NCBI RefSeq assembly: GCF_900215725.1
Contig: NZ_LT962470.1
Location: forward strand, 124,001-188,000
Direction of reading: 5' to 3'
Length of the DNA: 64,000 bases
From: Ezakiella peruensis
GTDB lineage: Bacteria > Bacillota > Clostridia > Tissierellales > Peptoniphilaceae
The position numbers were made by a program, and so were the translations under genes. This document shows, piece after piece, positions 16,856 to 25,858 of the stretch. Position 1 is the first letter of the stretch. Each line of letters begins with the position of its first letter. A model generated the notes under the pieces. The model was not told the origin of the DNA, did not search any database, and saw only the letters and a program-made list of their open reading frames with translations.

Positions 16856-18637
16856 CTATATCCACCTCCCTTCTAAATTATCTGCAAGGACCAGACTGGA
16901 TTTACTGATTTCAGCCTCCTTATAAGAGTCCTTTAGCTTGTAAAATCTATCCTTGTATTCGTAAAGATGGTTAAAAAATTCCAGAGCATCATTGGACTTG
17001 TCACCTGCGTATTTTATTAAATCTGAAAAATCTGATTCAGATTCTGTAAAGTCGCCCTCTACTGGATCACTTGCTCCACCAATCATCTTCTTGTAAGCAA
17101 TGAGGTCTTTTAAAAATTTCAGCTGGTCTTCGTCCTCAATGTTGGACAGGTCTTTTAAATCCATAAATAATTTATTGATGGGCTTGTCCTCTGTTATTAA
17201 AATATCCTCGTAGAAAATATTATTAATATTATTTTTGTAAAGGGTGTATTTAAATTGCCCTTTAAAAATTTCAAAGAGAGATTTAAAAACCTTGTCAAAG
17301 TCAAAAGCGCCCACAGAATTTTCTGCAAAAGCGTAAAGGCTGCTCTCAATCAAGTCCCTCAGGCTAAGCTCTGGCTTGATGCTTATCATTAGCTTCAAAA
17401 TCTCATAGGCTTCTTTGAAGGCCCAGGAAGATTTTATATTGAGCTCACCCAAAATTTCCAGGCCTGCCAAGTCGTGCATCCTGTCGGCTATGGCCAAAAC
17501 CGCACCGCCAATGGTCTCCGGCTCCCGACCAGTAAAATCTGGCAGGTATTGCTCTTTGATTGCATTTGCTGCAGAGGAATTATCCCTGTTTGCCTCAAAA
17601 ATTTCCCCGCCCACTATGCCGCGGAGATTTTCGTAACATTTAACAGTTTGGGTCGCCAAGTCTGCCTTCATAAATTTGCTGGCCAGTCTTATGTTTTCCT
17701 CCATCTCATCAGCCAGCGACAGCTCGTCAACCAGGGAGCCAATAATGGACTCCAGGCGTTTGGTCTTGTCACTCATTGAGCCCAGGCTCTCTATATCTGA
17801 AATCCAAGATAGTTTCGGCAAATAAGCATCCAAAGTTTCCTCTGTATCTTTTTTAAAGAGCCTAGAAATGTTTTTGAGCTCTTCATTTATCATTTCACTT
17901 AAGCTGTTTTTGACTGGTCCAGGATCTGTACCCTCACGGTAAACTATGAGATAGAAATTTGAAATGGCCCCGTCCAAATAATACATGGCAAAAATTACAT
18001 TGTGCTTGTGAAGGACACTTTCGATAATTGGCTCAGGCAGTTCCAAATAGGCCGCATCAAATTCGACTTCAGCAATGGATAGCTTGGAGTCAATCACAGA
18101 TAAGGCTTCCACCCGTTCGTCCTCGTGCATGAGCTTTTTGCCGTTGGCCATGGCCCGTTTTTTAAGGGCTGTGGACATTTTTTCGTAGCCTTCTTTTTTG
18201 TCAGTGTAAAGGTAGGCCTTCATCTTTTCAAAATAATCTTCAGCAGAATCAATATTAATATAGTCTCTAAAATTTATCAGGTTTTGGTCTGAAGATTTTT
18301 TGCCGCCGATTTCTATGTCAAGCTTTTGATCGCCAAAAAAGGCGACTATATTTAAAATTGGCCTATAAAAAGCCTGGTATTCATTGAAGGTGTCAATGTC
18401 GCTTTGCCTAATGGCCTCAAAGACCTGGCCCAAATTTTCATTTAAAAATTCCGCCGAAGTATCCAAACTTGCTGTAACTACGACCCGATTTTTAAAAACC
18501 CTGACGTGGAGGGCGTTTTGTTTAATTTTTTCACTGAGGAGCCAGATGCGAAATTTTTCTAAAATTTCATACTCAACCAAGTCCACAGACTCAGTTCGAA
18601 TGGGCTCCATGCTAACGTCTAAAACAAATTTCTCCAT
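16856..18637 (-). CDS. Degenerate glycyl-tRNA synthetase beta-subunit homologue (GlyS-like)
   Basis: The 593-residue protein lies where glyS belongs and is about 100 residues shorter than typical GlyRS beta. Remnants of the family align in order: VLDVSMEP at the start where LLEIGTEELP is expected; IDSAEDYFEKMKA; ELPEPIIESVLHKHNVIF for the usual PKEVLITTMKTHQ-type block; LPKLSWISDIESLGSMSDKT; and AIKEQYLPDFTG...GAVLAIADRMHDLAG for the EHYLP...ALADKLDTLVG block. The highly conserved TGSKDPFALRR that should follow is replaced by NIKSSWAFKEAYE. The start overlaps the glyQ-like stop (TAATG). It is translated-looking and intact as a frame, so I call it a diverged gene rather than a pseudogene. Aminoacylation activity is doubtful. 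Confidence 0.7.
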   Translation of the reverse strand: MEKFVLDVSMEPIRTESVDLVEYEILEKFRIWLLSEKIKQNALHVRVFKNRVVVTASLDTSAEFLNENLGQVFEAIRQSDIDTFNEYQAFYRPILNIVAFFGDQKLDIEIGGKKSSDQNLINFRDYINIDSAEDYFEKMKAYLYTDKKEGYEKMSTALKKRAMANGKKLMHEDERVEALSVIDSKLSIAEVEFDAAYLELPEPIIESVLHKHNVIFAMYYLDGAISNFYLIVYREGTDPGPVKNSLSEMINEELKNISRLFKKDTEETLDAYLPKLSWISDIESLGSMSDKTKRLESIIGSLVDELSLADEMEENIRLASKFMKADLATQTVKCYENLRGIVGGEIFEANRDNSSAANAIKEQYLPDFTGREPETIGGAVLAIADRMHDLAGLEILGELNIKSSWAFKEAYEILKLMISIKPELSLRDLIESSLYAFAENSVGAFDFDKVFKSLFEIFKGQFKYTLYKNNINNIFYEDILITEDKPINKLFMDLKDLSNIEDEDQLKFLKDLIAYKKMIGGASDPVEGDFTESESDFSDLIKYAGDKSNDALEFFNHLYEYKDRFYKLKDSYKEAEISKSSLVLADNLEGRWI

Positions 18638-19434
18638 TAATTTCCCCTGTAATTTTCAATCAAACTTCCAATTATATCCTTGTAGTTGGAATTTATGCTT
18701 TCAATGTTTTCCTTGTACTTGTCTGAAAAAGTTCCCGTCTTAATCCGGATATATTCGTTCTGAATAATGGCCTTTAGAAGGGTGTTGTAAGCCAAGATGT
18801 ACCTGGCCTTTTCCTTGTGCATCTCAATATCCAAAAAATATCTTTCTATTATCAAATAAAGATTTTCCAAGGTCCCGTCGTCTTCCATATAGTTTTCGTA
18901 CTCGGCGTGCAGGGAATTTTCATAGTGCTTTTCTTCATTAGTTTCTCCCAAAATTTCCCTGATGGCGTCAATATTATACTCAGCTATCTGATTAATATTC
19001 AGAGTTTGCTCGCCCTTGATGGCCTTGGAATAATTAATAGTGGCAACTTCCTTGCAGTTGACAATAAGTATGGTGGAAACAATCAGGGAGTTTGAAAACC
19101 TGGCCTGATATTCCCTGGTCTCATAGGAAATATAATATTTTTCATCATCCAAACCCAATTCATTTAGGCTTGCAATCAGGTCCTTGACATTTAAATCTCC
19201 TTCCTTGGCATAAATTTTTAGTTTATGGGAAAAATATTTTCCGTTTGTATTGGAATTGTTGTAAAGGTCAGCGTAAGTCCCTTCGGTTGCAATGACATGG
19301 CTATCGCCAAAAGCGTACTCAAAAATCTCCTCAGCCGACAAAATATCGCTAGGAATAATTTCTGGCACGGAAATGTATTTAATTTGCCCGTAAGCTTTGT
19401 AGTAGTCAACAATTTTTGAAATGATATTATTCAT
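18637..19434 (-). CDS. Degenerate glycyl-tRNA synthetase alpha-subunit homologue (GlyQ-like)
   Basis: The 265-residue protein sits at the glyQ position after era-recO and is about 30-40 residues shorter than GlyQ. Overall alignment is still visible: IVDYYKAYGQIKYISVPEI at the start, KLKIYAKEGDLNVKDLIASL matching the usual QVVIKPSPDNIQELYLGSL, and a C-terminal helical domain. But the motif-2 block PSRRPTDGRYGENPNR is replaced by ATEGTYADLYNNSNTNG (residues 49-65). The GMEVTQFTYFQQVGG block is lost, and motif 3 (YGLERLAMY) is replaced near residues 147-163. The start at 19434 has GGAGG four bases upstream and overlaps recO by 8 bases. It is unlikely to bind ATP or activate glycine. Confidence 0.65.
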   Translation of the reverse strand: MNNIISKIVDYYKAYGQIKYISVPEIIPSDILSAEEIFEYAFGDSHVIATEGTYADLYNNSNTNGKYFSHKLKIYAKEGDLNVKDLIASLNELGLDDEKYYISYETREYQARFSNSLIVSTILIVNCKEVATINYSKAIKGEQTLNINQIAEYNIDAIREILGETNEEKHYENSLHAEYENYMEDDGTLENLYLIIERYFLDIEMHKEKARYILAYNTLLKAIIQNEYIRIKTGTFSDKYKENIESINSNYKDIIGSLIENYRGN

Positions 19435-20125
19435 AATACCTCCAATTTTTAAGTAATTCATAAGAATTAATTTTATTTAAATCCAAATTCAAGAGGGCAT
19501 AAAAAACTGCCTTGTCCAAGAGGTCATAAGCCGTGTCTTTTATGTCTGCAAAACGCGAATTCATGGCCCTTACCACCATGTCTCTGTCTAGGCTCGTGAC
19601 TGGTAAAATCATCCCCGACGAATCCATTTCATCCAGGCTGACAATACCGCTTTGGCTCAAGTAAAGAGAGCCCTCGCCCATATTTATATAGGGCTTGTAA
19701 CCAAGTAGGCTCAGGTATTTAAAAATCCAAGCCGCCGTTAGATAATATGCGTTTTCCTCTGTCAGATTTTCCAAATAGGTTTTAGTTAGGGGATAAATGT
19801 TAGTCACTTGATATTCATTTTCCAGAGACTTTAAAAGGATTTCAGCCACTATATGGCCGGCAAAAAACACTTTATGGTCCCTGGCCATGGCCTCCATGCG
19901 GACAGTGGATTCAATCTCATCCAAATAATAAATAGTCCGACCCTCTCTTAAAACAAAATTGGTAATGCTCATCGTCTCAAGAGCCGGTGGGTCCACCCAG
20001 TTTTTGTTCCTGTAAATCCTTTGGCAGTTTATGGAAATCTTGCCCAGGTCGTCTGTAAGGACTGTCGCAATAGCGGATGATTCCTTGTATTTTATTAGCC
20101 TCAGAACAATTCCTTCAACCTTCAT
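19427..20125 (-). CDS. recO: DNA repair protein RecO
   Basis: The 232-residue protein has the OB-fold N-terminus (VEGIVLRLIKYKESSAIATVLTDDLGKI) and the helical C-terminal half of RecO, which loads RecA on SSB-coated DNA. The four zinc-binding cysteines found in many RecO proteins are absent: the equivalent region reads INMGEGSLYLSQSGIVSLDE. It directly follows era (one-base spacing), as in most Firmicutes. Confidence 0.82.
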   Translation of the reverse strand: MKVEGIVLRLIKYKESSAIATVLTDDLGKISINCQRIYRNKNWVDPPALETMSITNFVLREGRTIYYLDEIESTVRMEAMARDHKVFFAGHIVAEILLKSLENEYQVTNIYPLTKTYLENLTEENAYYLTAAWIFKYLSLLGYKPYINMGEGSLYLSQSGIVSLDEMDSSGMILPVTSLDRDMVVRAMNSRFADIKDTAYDLLDKAVFYALLNLDLNKINSYELLKNWRYYE

Positions 20126-20995
20126 CTAAAACCATCTCGAGACAAGTCTGTCTTCCTTTCGCCAATTTTTTCTAGTCTTTATATCGATTTTAATTTTAAC
20201 ATTTTTGCCGCAAAAGTGAGTCATATCCTTTTCGGCATCTTTAATAATTTTATTAATCATAAACCCGTTTTTGCCAATTACAATGGCCTTGTGGCTGTCC
20301 CTTTCTATATACATAATGAAGCGGACTCGTATTTTGTCTTCGGTCTCTTCGTAATCGTCAATATCGATATAAATCCCGTGGGGAATTTCCTCGTCCAAGT
20401 GGATTAGGCATTTTTCCCTCAAAATCTCCCGCATAATATCGCGGACAGGTAGGTCTGTAATAAATTCGTCGTCGAAATATTTTGGGCCTTCGTCTAAAGT
20501 CTCATAAACATAATCCAAGAGCTCGTCAAAGCCATCTCCCCTCAAGGCAGAAATAAAAATCACCCGGTCAAAAATCCCCATATCTTGGTATTTTTCATCC
20601 AAGAGAACTTTTTCTTCTGGGGAAAGTTCATCAGACTTGTTTACTAAAAGCGCCTTGGGAGTTTTGTCCTCAGCCGCCAATTCAAAGACATCTGAATCCA
20701 AGCGACCAGTCTCCAAGGAGTTGTCGACCACATAAAGATTTATATCCCCATCTTTTAAATTGGCCAGGATTTCTTCGTTCATAACCCGATTTAATTTATT
20801 CTTTGGCCTTTGATAGCCGGGGTTGTCAAAAAACACCACCTGCATCCTCTCATCAGTGTAGATGAATTTCATGGGAACCCTGGTCGTCTGTGGCTTATTT
20901 GTAACGATTGCCAGTTTCTCGCCAATTAATCTATTTAAAATCGAACTCTTGCCAACATTGGGTCGGCCGATTAAATTTGCAAATCCGCTTTTCAT
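20126..20995 (-). CDS. era: Ribosome-assembly GTPase Era
   Basis: The 289-residue protein has a complete G domain: G1 GRPNVGKSS, G2 TTRVP, G3 DNPGY (usually DTPG), G4 NKSD and G5 SALRG. A C-terminal KH domain contains AIVIGKNGFMINKI for binding the 3' end of 16S rRNA. It acts in 30S maturation. The replacement of threonine by asparagine in G3 is a mild oddity. The start overlaps the cdd stop by 4 bases. Confidence 0.95.
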   Translation of the reverse strand: MKSGFANLIGRPNVGKSSILNRLIGEKLAIVTNKPQTTRVPMKFIYTDERMQVVFFDNPGYQRPKNKLNRVMNEEILANLKDGDINLYVVDNSLETGRLDSDVFELAAEDKTPKALLVNKSDELSPEEKVLLDEKYQDMGIFDRVIFISALRGDGFDELLDYVYETLDEGPKYFDDEFITDLPVRDIMREILREKCLIHLDEEIPHGIYIDIDDYEETEDKIRVRFIMYIERDSHKAIVIGKNGFMINKIIKDAEKDMTHFCGKNVKIKIDIKTRKNWRKEDRLVSRWF

Positions 20996-21393
20996 TCTTC
21001 CTCCAATCTGAAGCCGTGTGGCAACAAATATTTTATCTTGTAAACTTCAACTTGACTCTCTGATTTCACGACAAAAACAGTGGCCTCAGGGCTGAGTTCG
21101 TAGATAACTTGCCTGCAAACTCCACAGGGAAAAGTAAAATCGTAGTCTCCGCAAACGGCAATCTTGGAAAATTTCCTTACACCCCTTGCCATGGCCCCGT
21201 AAATCGCATTTCTCTCAGCGCAGATGCTGGGAGCCAAAGTCATAGTCTCTATATTTGTGCCGGTGTAAATTTCTCCGTCGTCAGCCAAAATCGCTGCCCC
21301 AACTTTAAACTTAGTAATGGGCACATAGGCGTTTGATTTTACGTTCAAGCAAGCCTTTATTAATTTTTTATCAATTTCGCTAAAATTATACAT
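20992..21393 (-). CDS. cdd: Cytidine deaminase
   Basis: This zinc enzyme of about 133 residues deaminates cytidine and deoxycytidine. It shows the two zinc-site motifs CAERNAI and PCGVCRQ and the substrate-binding KVGAAI...NIE segment. The start is either ATG 21393 or an in-frame GTG at 21399 that overlaps the dgkA stop; GGGTGA fits the ATG slightly better. It is co-transcribed with era and the kinase-phosphatase gene. Confidence 0.92.
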   Translation of the reverse strand: MYNFSEIDKKLIKACLNVKSNAYVPITKFKVGAAILADDGEIYTGTNIETMTLAPSICAERNAIYGAMARGVRKFSKIAVCGDYDFTFPCGVCRQVIYELSPEATVFVVKSESQVEVYKIKYLLPHGFRLEEE

Positions 21394-21395
21394 AA

Positions 21396-22100
21396 TCACC
21401 CAAAAATTAAAAATATAAAAATTCCAATAATAATTCCAAGCATGGCCCCGTAGATGGTGTCCATAGGCTTATGAATCTTGCCCTCAATCCTGGATTCAGC
21501 TACCAGCATAGCTAGGATAAAACCAAGGGTTATCACAAGAGCGCTGTTGGCATTAAATAAAATAATAGTTGCCATCAAAAAAGAAATCGCCGAGTGTCCA
21601 GAGACAACTCCCCCTTGGAAGTAGCTGCCGCGTTCCTTGGAGTACCTGGACTTGAGAGCAATAATAAGTAAAACTGTAAGTCCGACAGCAATTACAGTTA
21701 GGTGGACGGGATTTTGGTGGATGCCGCCCAAAAATCTTCGGCCGGCTGGGACCAGCTTGTCGTAAAAAATCAAATAACCTACAATGCATGCATAAAAAGC
21801 ACTGAGTAAAACAGCTCCTGCTGCCACATCCTTGACCACCTTTACGATTGGATTAAAATCTTTGACCGTTGCATCGACCAGGTATTCGATGGACGTGTTT
21901 ATCATCTCTGCAAAGAGTACAAAGACGATGGCCGTTATGAGCTGGACAAATTCCTGCTTGTTTAAATTAAACATGAGGCCGGCTAGCATGACAAGACCAG
22001 CGACCAGAAAATGAAATTTCATGTTGCGCTCGGTCTTAAAAACCTGCACCAGGCCGTTTGCTGCATTATTAAAAGATTTTAAAAACTTACTATCCTTCAA
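21396..22100 (-). CDS. dgkA: Fused diacylglycerol/undecaprenol kinase and PAP2 phosphatase
   Basis: The 234-residue membrane protein joins two enzymes. Residues 1-115 are a DagK-type lipid kinase (NAANGLVQVFKTERNMKFH and the signature VLFAEMINTSIEYLVD). Residues 130-234 are a PAP2 phosphatase with GVVSGHSA and ESRIEGKIHKPMD. The first PAP2 motif (KxxxxxxRP) is not obvious, and SGHSA is preceded by V rather than P. Such fusions are known in clostridia and imply interconversion of a lipid alcohol and its phosphate in cell-wall lipid recycling. The start is an apparent TTG overlapping ybeY by 11 bases. Confidence 0.85.
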   Translation of the reverse strand: MKDSKFLKSFNNAANGLVQVFKTERNMKFHFLVAGLVMLAGLMFNLNKQEFVQLITAIVFVLFAEMINTSIEYLVDATVKDFNPIVKVVKDVAAGAVLLSAFYACIVGYLIFYDKLVPAGRRFLGGIHQNPVHLTVIAVGLTVLLIIALKSRYSKERGSYFQGGVVSGHSAISFLMATIILFNANSALVITLGFILAMLVAESRIEGKIHKPMDTIYGAMLGIIIGIFIFLIFG

Positions 22101-22542
22101 GGTCCTTCATAATCTCCTTTTCCATCTTTCGCATCAGCTGTTTATCGCGTTTTTCCATATGATCATAGCCCAGCAAATGCAAGACGCTGTGGACAGTCAA
22201 ATAGCTAAGCTCCCTCAGATAAGAATTGCCGTAGGCCTTGGCCTGTCTTGTGAGTCGTTTCTTGCAAACCACAATATCGCCCAGCATTTGGTCATCAATG
22301 GGAAAGCTCAGCACATCGGTCACCCGGTCAATATTTCTAAAGTCGCGGTTAAGGCGTTTAATCTCAGATGGGTCGACCATGGTAAAGCTAAGCTCTGTGT
22401 TTTTTATATGGTGGACAGCCAAAGTTTTTTCTATGGCCAATTTAATGGCCGCGATTTCCTCTTTTGTCATTATAAATCTTGTGAAATTTAAAATCAAAGA
22501 AAAATTCTCAAAGTCAAAGGCCTTTTCATTTGTCGCTTGCAT
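22090..22542 (-). CDS. ybeY: Endoribonuclease/rRNA maturation factor YbeY
   Basis: The 150-residue zinc protein has the signature LTVHSVLHLLGYDH, with three metal-binding histidines, and the upstream FRNIDRVTDVLSFP motif. It is needed for 16S rRNA 3' processing and ribosome quality control. GAGG lies six bases before the ATG, and the gene overlaps the phoH end by 17 bases. Confidence 0.93.
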   Translation of the reverse strand: MQATNEKAFDFENFSLILNFTRFIMTKEEIAAIKLAIEKTLAVHHIKNTELSFTMVDPSEIKRLNRDFRNIDRVTDVLSFPIDDQMLGDIVVCKKRLTRQAKAYGNSYLRELSYLTVHSVLHLLGYDHMEKRDKQLMRKMEKEIMKDLEG

Positions 22543-23542
22543 TTTTATCCTCGTTTTCTTTAGCCTTGCGTTTTTCTATTCTATCTTCAATGGCACGAAC
22601 TTTTTTATCGTCGTTTTCGTAGGCCTCGATTACTCGTCTAACCAGAGGGTGTCTGACTATGTCGACCTTTTGCAATTCGACCATGCCAATGCCCCTTGTG
22701 TTTTTTAAAATATTTATGGCGTGCATGAGGCCAGACTTTTTGCCCCGTGGCAGGTCAGTCTGAGTCAAGTCGCCAGTTATAACCATCTTGGACGAATAGC
22801 CCAGACGAGTTAAAAACATTTTCATTTGCTCAGGCGTGGTGTTTTGCGCCTCGTCCAGAACTATGAAGCTCCTGTCCAAGGTCCGTCCACGCATGTATGC
22901 CAGGGGAGCGATTTCAATAATCCCCTTTTCAATGTATTTAGTATATTTTTCTGCACCCAAAATTTCGAAGAGGGCGTCATAGATTGGTCGCAAATATGGA
23001 TCGACCTTTTCTTGGAGGTCGCCCGGCAAAAATCCAAGGCTCTCGCCAGCTTCAACAGCAGGACGAGTGAGTATTATCCGCTCAAATTGCTTGTTGCGCA
23101 GAGAATGTGCAGCCAAGGCAACGGCCAGATAAGTCTTGCCCGTTCCTGCAGGCCCGGTCCCAAAGACAATATCGTTTTCCATAATGGAATCAATATAGAG
23201 TTTTTGCCCCAAAGTTTTTGGATAAAGGGACTTGCCGTCGGCAGTATAGGCGATTTGTTTGGCATGCAAGTCCAAAACCTCGGCCTCCCTGTGGTCCCTG
23301 GCCAAATTAATTATATAATCAATTTCATTTATGCTGACTTCTTTTTTGGAAGCCTCGATAAACTTGGCCATGGTCTTAAGCACTCTGGCTGCCAGGTCCT
23401 CGTTTTCTCCGCTGACCTCAATAGAATTGTCTACAATCTTTATCTTGGTTCCCAATCTTTCCATCAGGTGGTTTATGTTTTTATCCAAATCACCGACCAC
23501 CATATTTAAAATATCTACATCCGAAATTTCGCTTTTAATCAT
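22526..23542 (-). CDS. phoH: PhoH-family ATPase/RNA-associated protein
   Basis: The 338-residue protein has an N-terminal KH-like region (about residues 15-75) and a P-loop ATPase domain with Walker A GPAGTGKT, the following LTRPAVEAGESLGFLPGD and Walker B FIVLDEAQN. The C-terminal tail is lysine-rich. The order phoH-ybeY is widely conserved and links it to RNA maturation. The pgpH (yqfF) gene that usually separates them is absent here. Confidence 0.93.
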   Translation of the reverse strand: MIKSEISDVDILNMVVGDLDKNINHLMERLGTKIKIVDNSIEVSGENEDLAARVLKTMAKFIEASKKEVSINEIDYIINLARDHREAEVLDLHAKQIAYTADGKSLYPKTLGQKLYIDSIMENDIVFGTGPAGTGKTYLAVALAAHSLRNKQFERIILTRPAVEAGESLGFLPGDLQEKVDPYLRPIYDALFEILGAEKYTKYIEKGIIEIAPLAYMRGRTLDRSFIVLDEAQNTTPEQMKMFLTRLGYSSKMVITGDLTQTDLPRGKKSGLMHAINILKNTRGIGMVELQKVDIVRHPLVRRVIEAYENDDKKVRAIEDRIEKRKAKENEDKNASDK

Positions 23543-23552
23543 CTAACCTCCG

Positions 23553-24137
23553 CTATCTCATGGATACTGGTTTGTTTAATATCTCGCTAAAAATAATACC
23601 CTTTACCAGGTCATCATTTGTAATATTCTCTAGATCCAAACCCTTTTCTCCAGGTACAATGGCCTTGGGATCAGGATTTTTCTTGTGAGTCTTTTTTCTT
23701 CTTGATTTTTTGTTCTCTTCTATCAGGCAGACATCAGCTGCATCATTTTGATTAAGGCTTATCCCCTCTAGGCTCCTGCCTTCCATGCTGCTTCTGCCTT
23801 CCATGCTGTTGCCTGCACCACGCATCTTGATATTTTTATCAGAGCTGACCTTAGGCTTGTCTTTGTCTTTTGACTTCTTAATCTCCTTGATTTTTTCTTT
23901 TTTTAAGCCAGATACATCATCAATCTTCTCAAAGCCTTCTTTGCTATAAGCAGAGTCAACCTCTTTGACAAAGTCATCCAATTTTTTGGACAGGTCTGCA
24001 AAAATTCCGCCCGACCCCCGTGGATTTTTCTTGGGGGCGTAGGGTCTCTCCTTTTCATTTGGCCTAGGACCTGCAAGTTCGCTGAACCTGGAGATTATAG
24101 ACGAAATCAAAAGGAAAATCAACAACATCCTAAACAT
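23553..24137 (-). CDS. Unknown membrane-anchored protein at the yqfC/yqfD position
   Basis: I do not recognise a characterised family. The 194-residue protein starts with a hydrophobic segment (MFRMLLIFLLISSIIS). It continues with a long, lysine- and serine-rich low-complexity region that includes a short repeat (SMEGRSSMEGRS) and a basic stretch (KKSRRKKTHKK). It ends with LVKGIIFSEILNKPVSMR, a conserved-looking tail. It lies 8 bases after floA and 10 bases before phoH on the same strand, exactly where spore formers keep yqfC/yqfD. The tail suggests a partner-binding peptide (inference). Confidence 0.7.
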   Translation of the reverse strand: MFRMLLIFLLISSIISRFSELAGPRPNEKERPYAPKKNPRGSGGIFADLSKKLDDFVKEVDSAYSKEGFEKIDDVSGLKKEKIKEIKKSKDKDKPKVSSDKNIKMRGAGNSMEGRSSMEGRSLEGISLNQNDAADVCLIEENKKSRRKKTHKKNPDPKAIVPGEKGLDLENITNDDLVKGIIFSEILNKPVSMR

Positions 24138-24145
24138 AAGACCAC

Positions 24146-25138
24146 CTATTTATCTTGGTTCTTGCCAATAGAATTTCTCATATCTGTATCCGCTTTTACA
24201 TTTTGCAATTTATAATAATCAACTACTCCAAGATTACCGTTCTTCAAAGCTTCAGCCATAGCAAGTGGGACTTGAGCTTCATTTTCAATAACAAGAGCAC
24301 GTTTTTCTTGAACAGCAGCCTTCATTTCTTGTTCCTTGGCCACAGCCATAGCACGTCTTTCTTCGGCTTTGGCTTGGGCGATTCTCATGTCGGCTTCAGC
24401 TTGGTCAGTCATGAGGTGAGCACCAATGTTTCTGCCAACGTCAACGTCAGCTATATCGATGGACAAAATTTCATAGGCTGTGCCTGAATCCAAACCCTTT
24501 TCCAAAACGGTTTGTGAAATGCTGTCTGGATTTTCCAAAACAGCTTCGTGGGTCATGCTGGAACCAACAGTAGTAACAATACCTTCACCAACACGGGCGA
24601 TGATGGTCTCTTCACCAGCACCACCGACTAATCTTTCGATATTGGCGCGAACTGTAACTCTGGCCTTAACTATAACTTCGATACCGTTTTTACTTACGGC
24701 AGAAATATTTGGAGTTTCAATAACCTTTGGGTTAACACTAACTCTAACAGCTTCCAGCACATCACGGCCTGCCAGATCAATGGCAGCAGCTCTTTCAAAT
24801 TCCAAATCAATATTTGCCCTTTGAGCAGCGATTAATGCGTCAACAAGTGTGTCAACATTACCACCAGCAAGATAGTGAGCTTCAAGCTCGTCAATCTTAA
24901 TATCAATCCCAGCCTTGGTAGCCTTGATCAAAGGATTAATAATCTTGCCAGGTCTAACCCTTCTAAGCTTCATACCGATTAATGAACCAATGCTAACCTT
25001 AACATTTGAGAAAAATGCTGTGATCCATAGGCCAACTGGAACCATAGAGAAGAATATTACTAAAAATATTACAATCAGTCCTATGATAATAGGAGTTCCA
25101 AAACCAGCGCCTAAAGCCAACAAGTTAATTAAATTCAT
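24146..25138 (-). CDS. floA: Flotillin-like membrane-microdomain protein FloA
   Basis: The 330-residue protein has an N-terminal hydrophobic hairpin ([26 protein letters not shown]) and then the FloA-type SPFH region, e.g. [15 protein letters not shown] and [14 protein letters not shown]-like sequence ([14 protein letters not shown]). An alanine/glutamate-rich coiled coil follows ([16 protein letters not shown]). It scaffolds functional membrane microdomains. It overlaps the NfeD-like gene by 4 bases; NfeD and flotillin proteins normally act together. Confidence 0.95.
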   Translation of the reverse strand: MNLINLLALGAGFGTPIIIGLIVIFLVIFFSMVPVGLWITAFFSNVKVSIGSLIGMKLRRVRPGKIINPLIKATKAGIDIKIDELEAHYLAGGNVDTLVDALIAAQRANIDLEFERAAAIDLAGRDVLEAVRVSVNPKVIETPNISAVSKNGIEVIVKARVTVRANIERLVGGAGEETIIARVGEGIVTTVGSSMTHEAVLENPDSISQTVLEKGLDSGTAYEILSIDIADVDVGRNIGAHLMTDQAEADMRIAQAKAEERRAMAVAKEQEMKAAVQEKRALVIENEAQVPLAMAEALKNGNLGVVDYYKLQNVKADTDMRNSIGKNQDK

Positions 25139-25812
25139 AATGTCTTCCTCCTTACAATAATCTTGTTATTACTTTCTCCTACAACTACAACCTCAGTTTG
25201 AGCTGGAATAAAATCCGCCTCTGAGTAGAGGTCGTAAACTTTATCTTCAATCACACCCTTGCCAGTAGGCCTTAGGGCAGAAGTGGTAATTCCTTCCTTT
25301 CCGACCAAGGATTCCCGGTCAGGAGTGGCCTTGGATTCTATATCGTCCTTAAGTACAAACTTTTGAAGCGACTTCACCCTGTAACCCTTTTTAGTAAAAA
25401 TATAAATAGTTATTATGGAGAGCAAAATCAAGAGGCCAACAGTAAATATAGCCAGCTCAATCGAGCCAAGCATATTGGAAAGGCCCAAGGCAATTAGTCC
25501 CGCTCCCACAAAACCAAAAACCTGAACGCCCGGGACCATGATTTCCATGGCCAGCATCAAGACGCCCATCAGGCTTACAAAGAGCCAGACAATTTCAAAA
25601 TCTGAGTGCACATAGCACAAATAAAAACAGCCAATAAAACTTGCAAAAGACAAGGTATAAAATAATTTTTTATACACAAACATACCAATGACAAAGGCTA
25701 AACTTGCGAAGATAAATAAAAATAAAGCAAGCTTGAGCTCGTTCATCATCTGGCTATGGTCAGTTGCAAAATTTGCTTGGCCTAAAATAAAATTAAAAAG
25801 TAAATTTTTCAT
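25135..25812 (-). CDS. NfeD-family membrane protein (short form without protease domain)
   Basis: The 225-residue protein has several membrane segments (about residues 20-140) and a C-terminal OB-fold NfeD domain with [20 protein letters not shown] and [14 protein letters not shown]. It lacks the ClpP-like serine protease part of the long form. It partners with flotillins and corresponds to yqeZ. I chose ATG 25812 because GGGGTGG lies just before it. The gene and floA form one transcript. Confidence 0.88.
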   Translation of the reverse strand: MKNLLFNFILGQANFATDHSQMMNELKLALFLFIFASLAFVIGMFVYKKLFYTLSFASFIGCFYLCYVHSDFEIVWLFVSLMGVLMLAMEIMVPGVQVFGFVGAGLIALGLSNMLGSIELAIFTVGLLILLSIITIYIFTKKGYRVKSLQKFVLKDDIESKATPDRESLVGKEGITTSALRPTGKGVIEDKVYDLYSEADFIPAQTEVVVVGESNNKIIVRRKTL

Positions 25813-25828
25813 AATCCACCCCATTTAT

Positions 25829-25858
25829 CTTATACCCAAAAGGCGTCTAACATAACAA
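25829..25858 (-). promoter_or_regulatory. Candidate promoter for nfeD-floA and downstream genes
   Basis: Minus strand: -35 TTGTTA (25858-25853), 18-bp spacer, -10 TATAAG (25834-25829). The leader would be about 10 bases. With the IS element upstream, this may be the only promoter close to the long backbone operon. Confidence 0.4.

Noticed and set aside
16856-19434. glyQ/glyS as ordinary pseudogenes with frameshifts
   Set aside because: Both frames are uninterrupted over 265 and 593 codons with good start signals and coupled ends; degeneration is by substitution, not by breakage.
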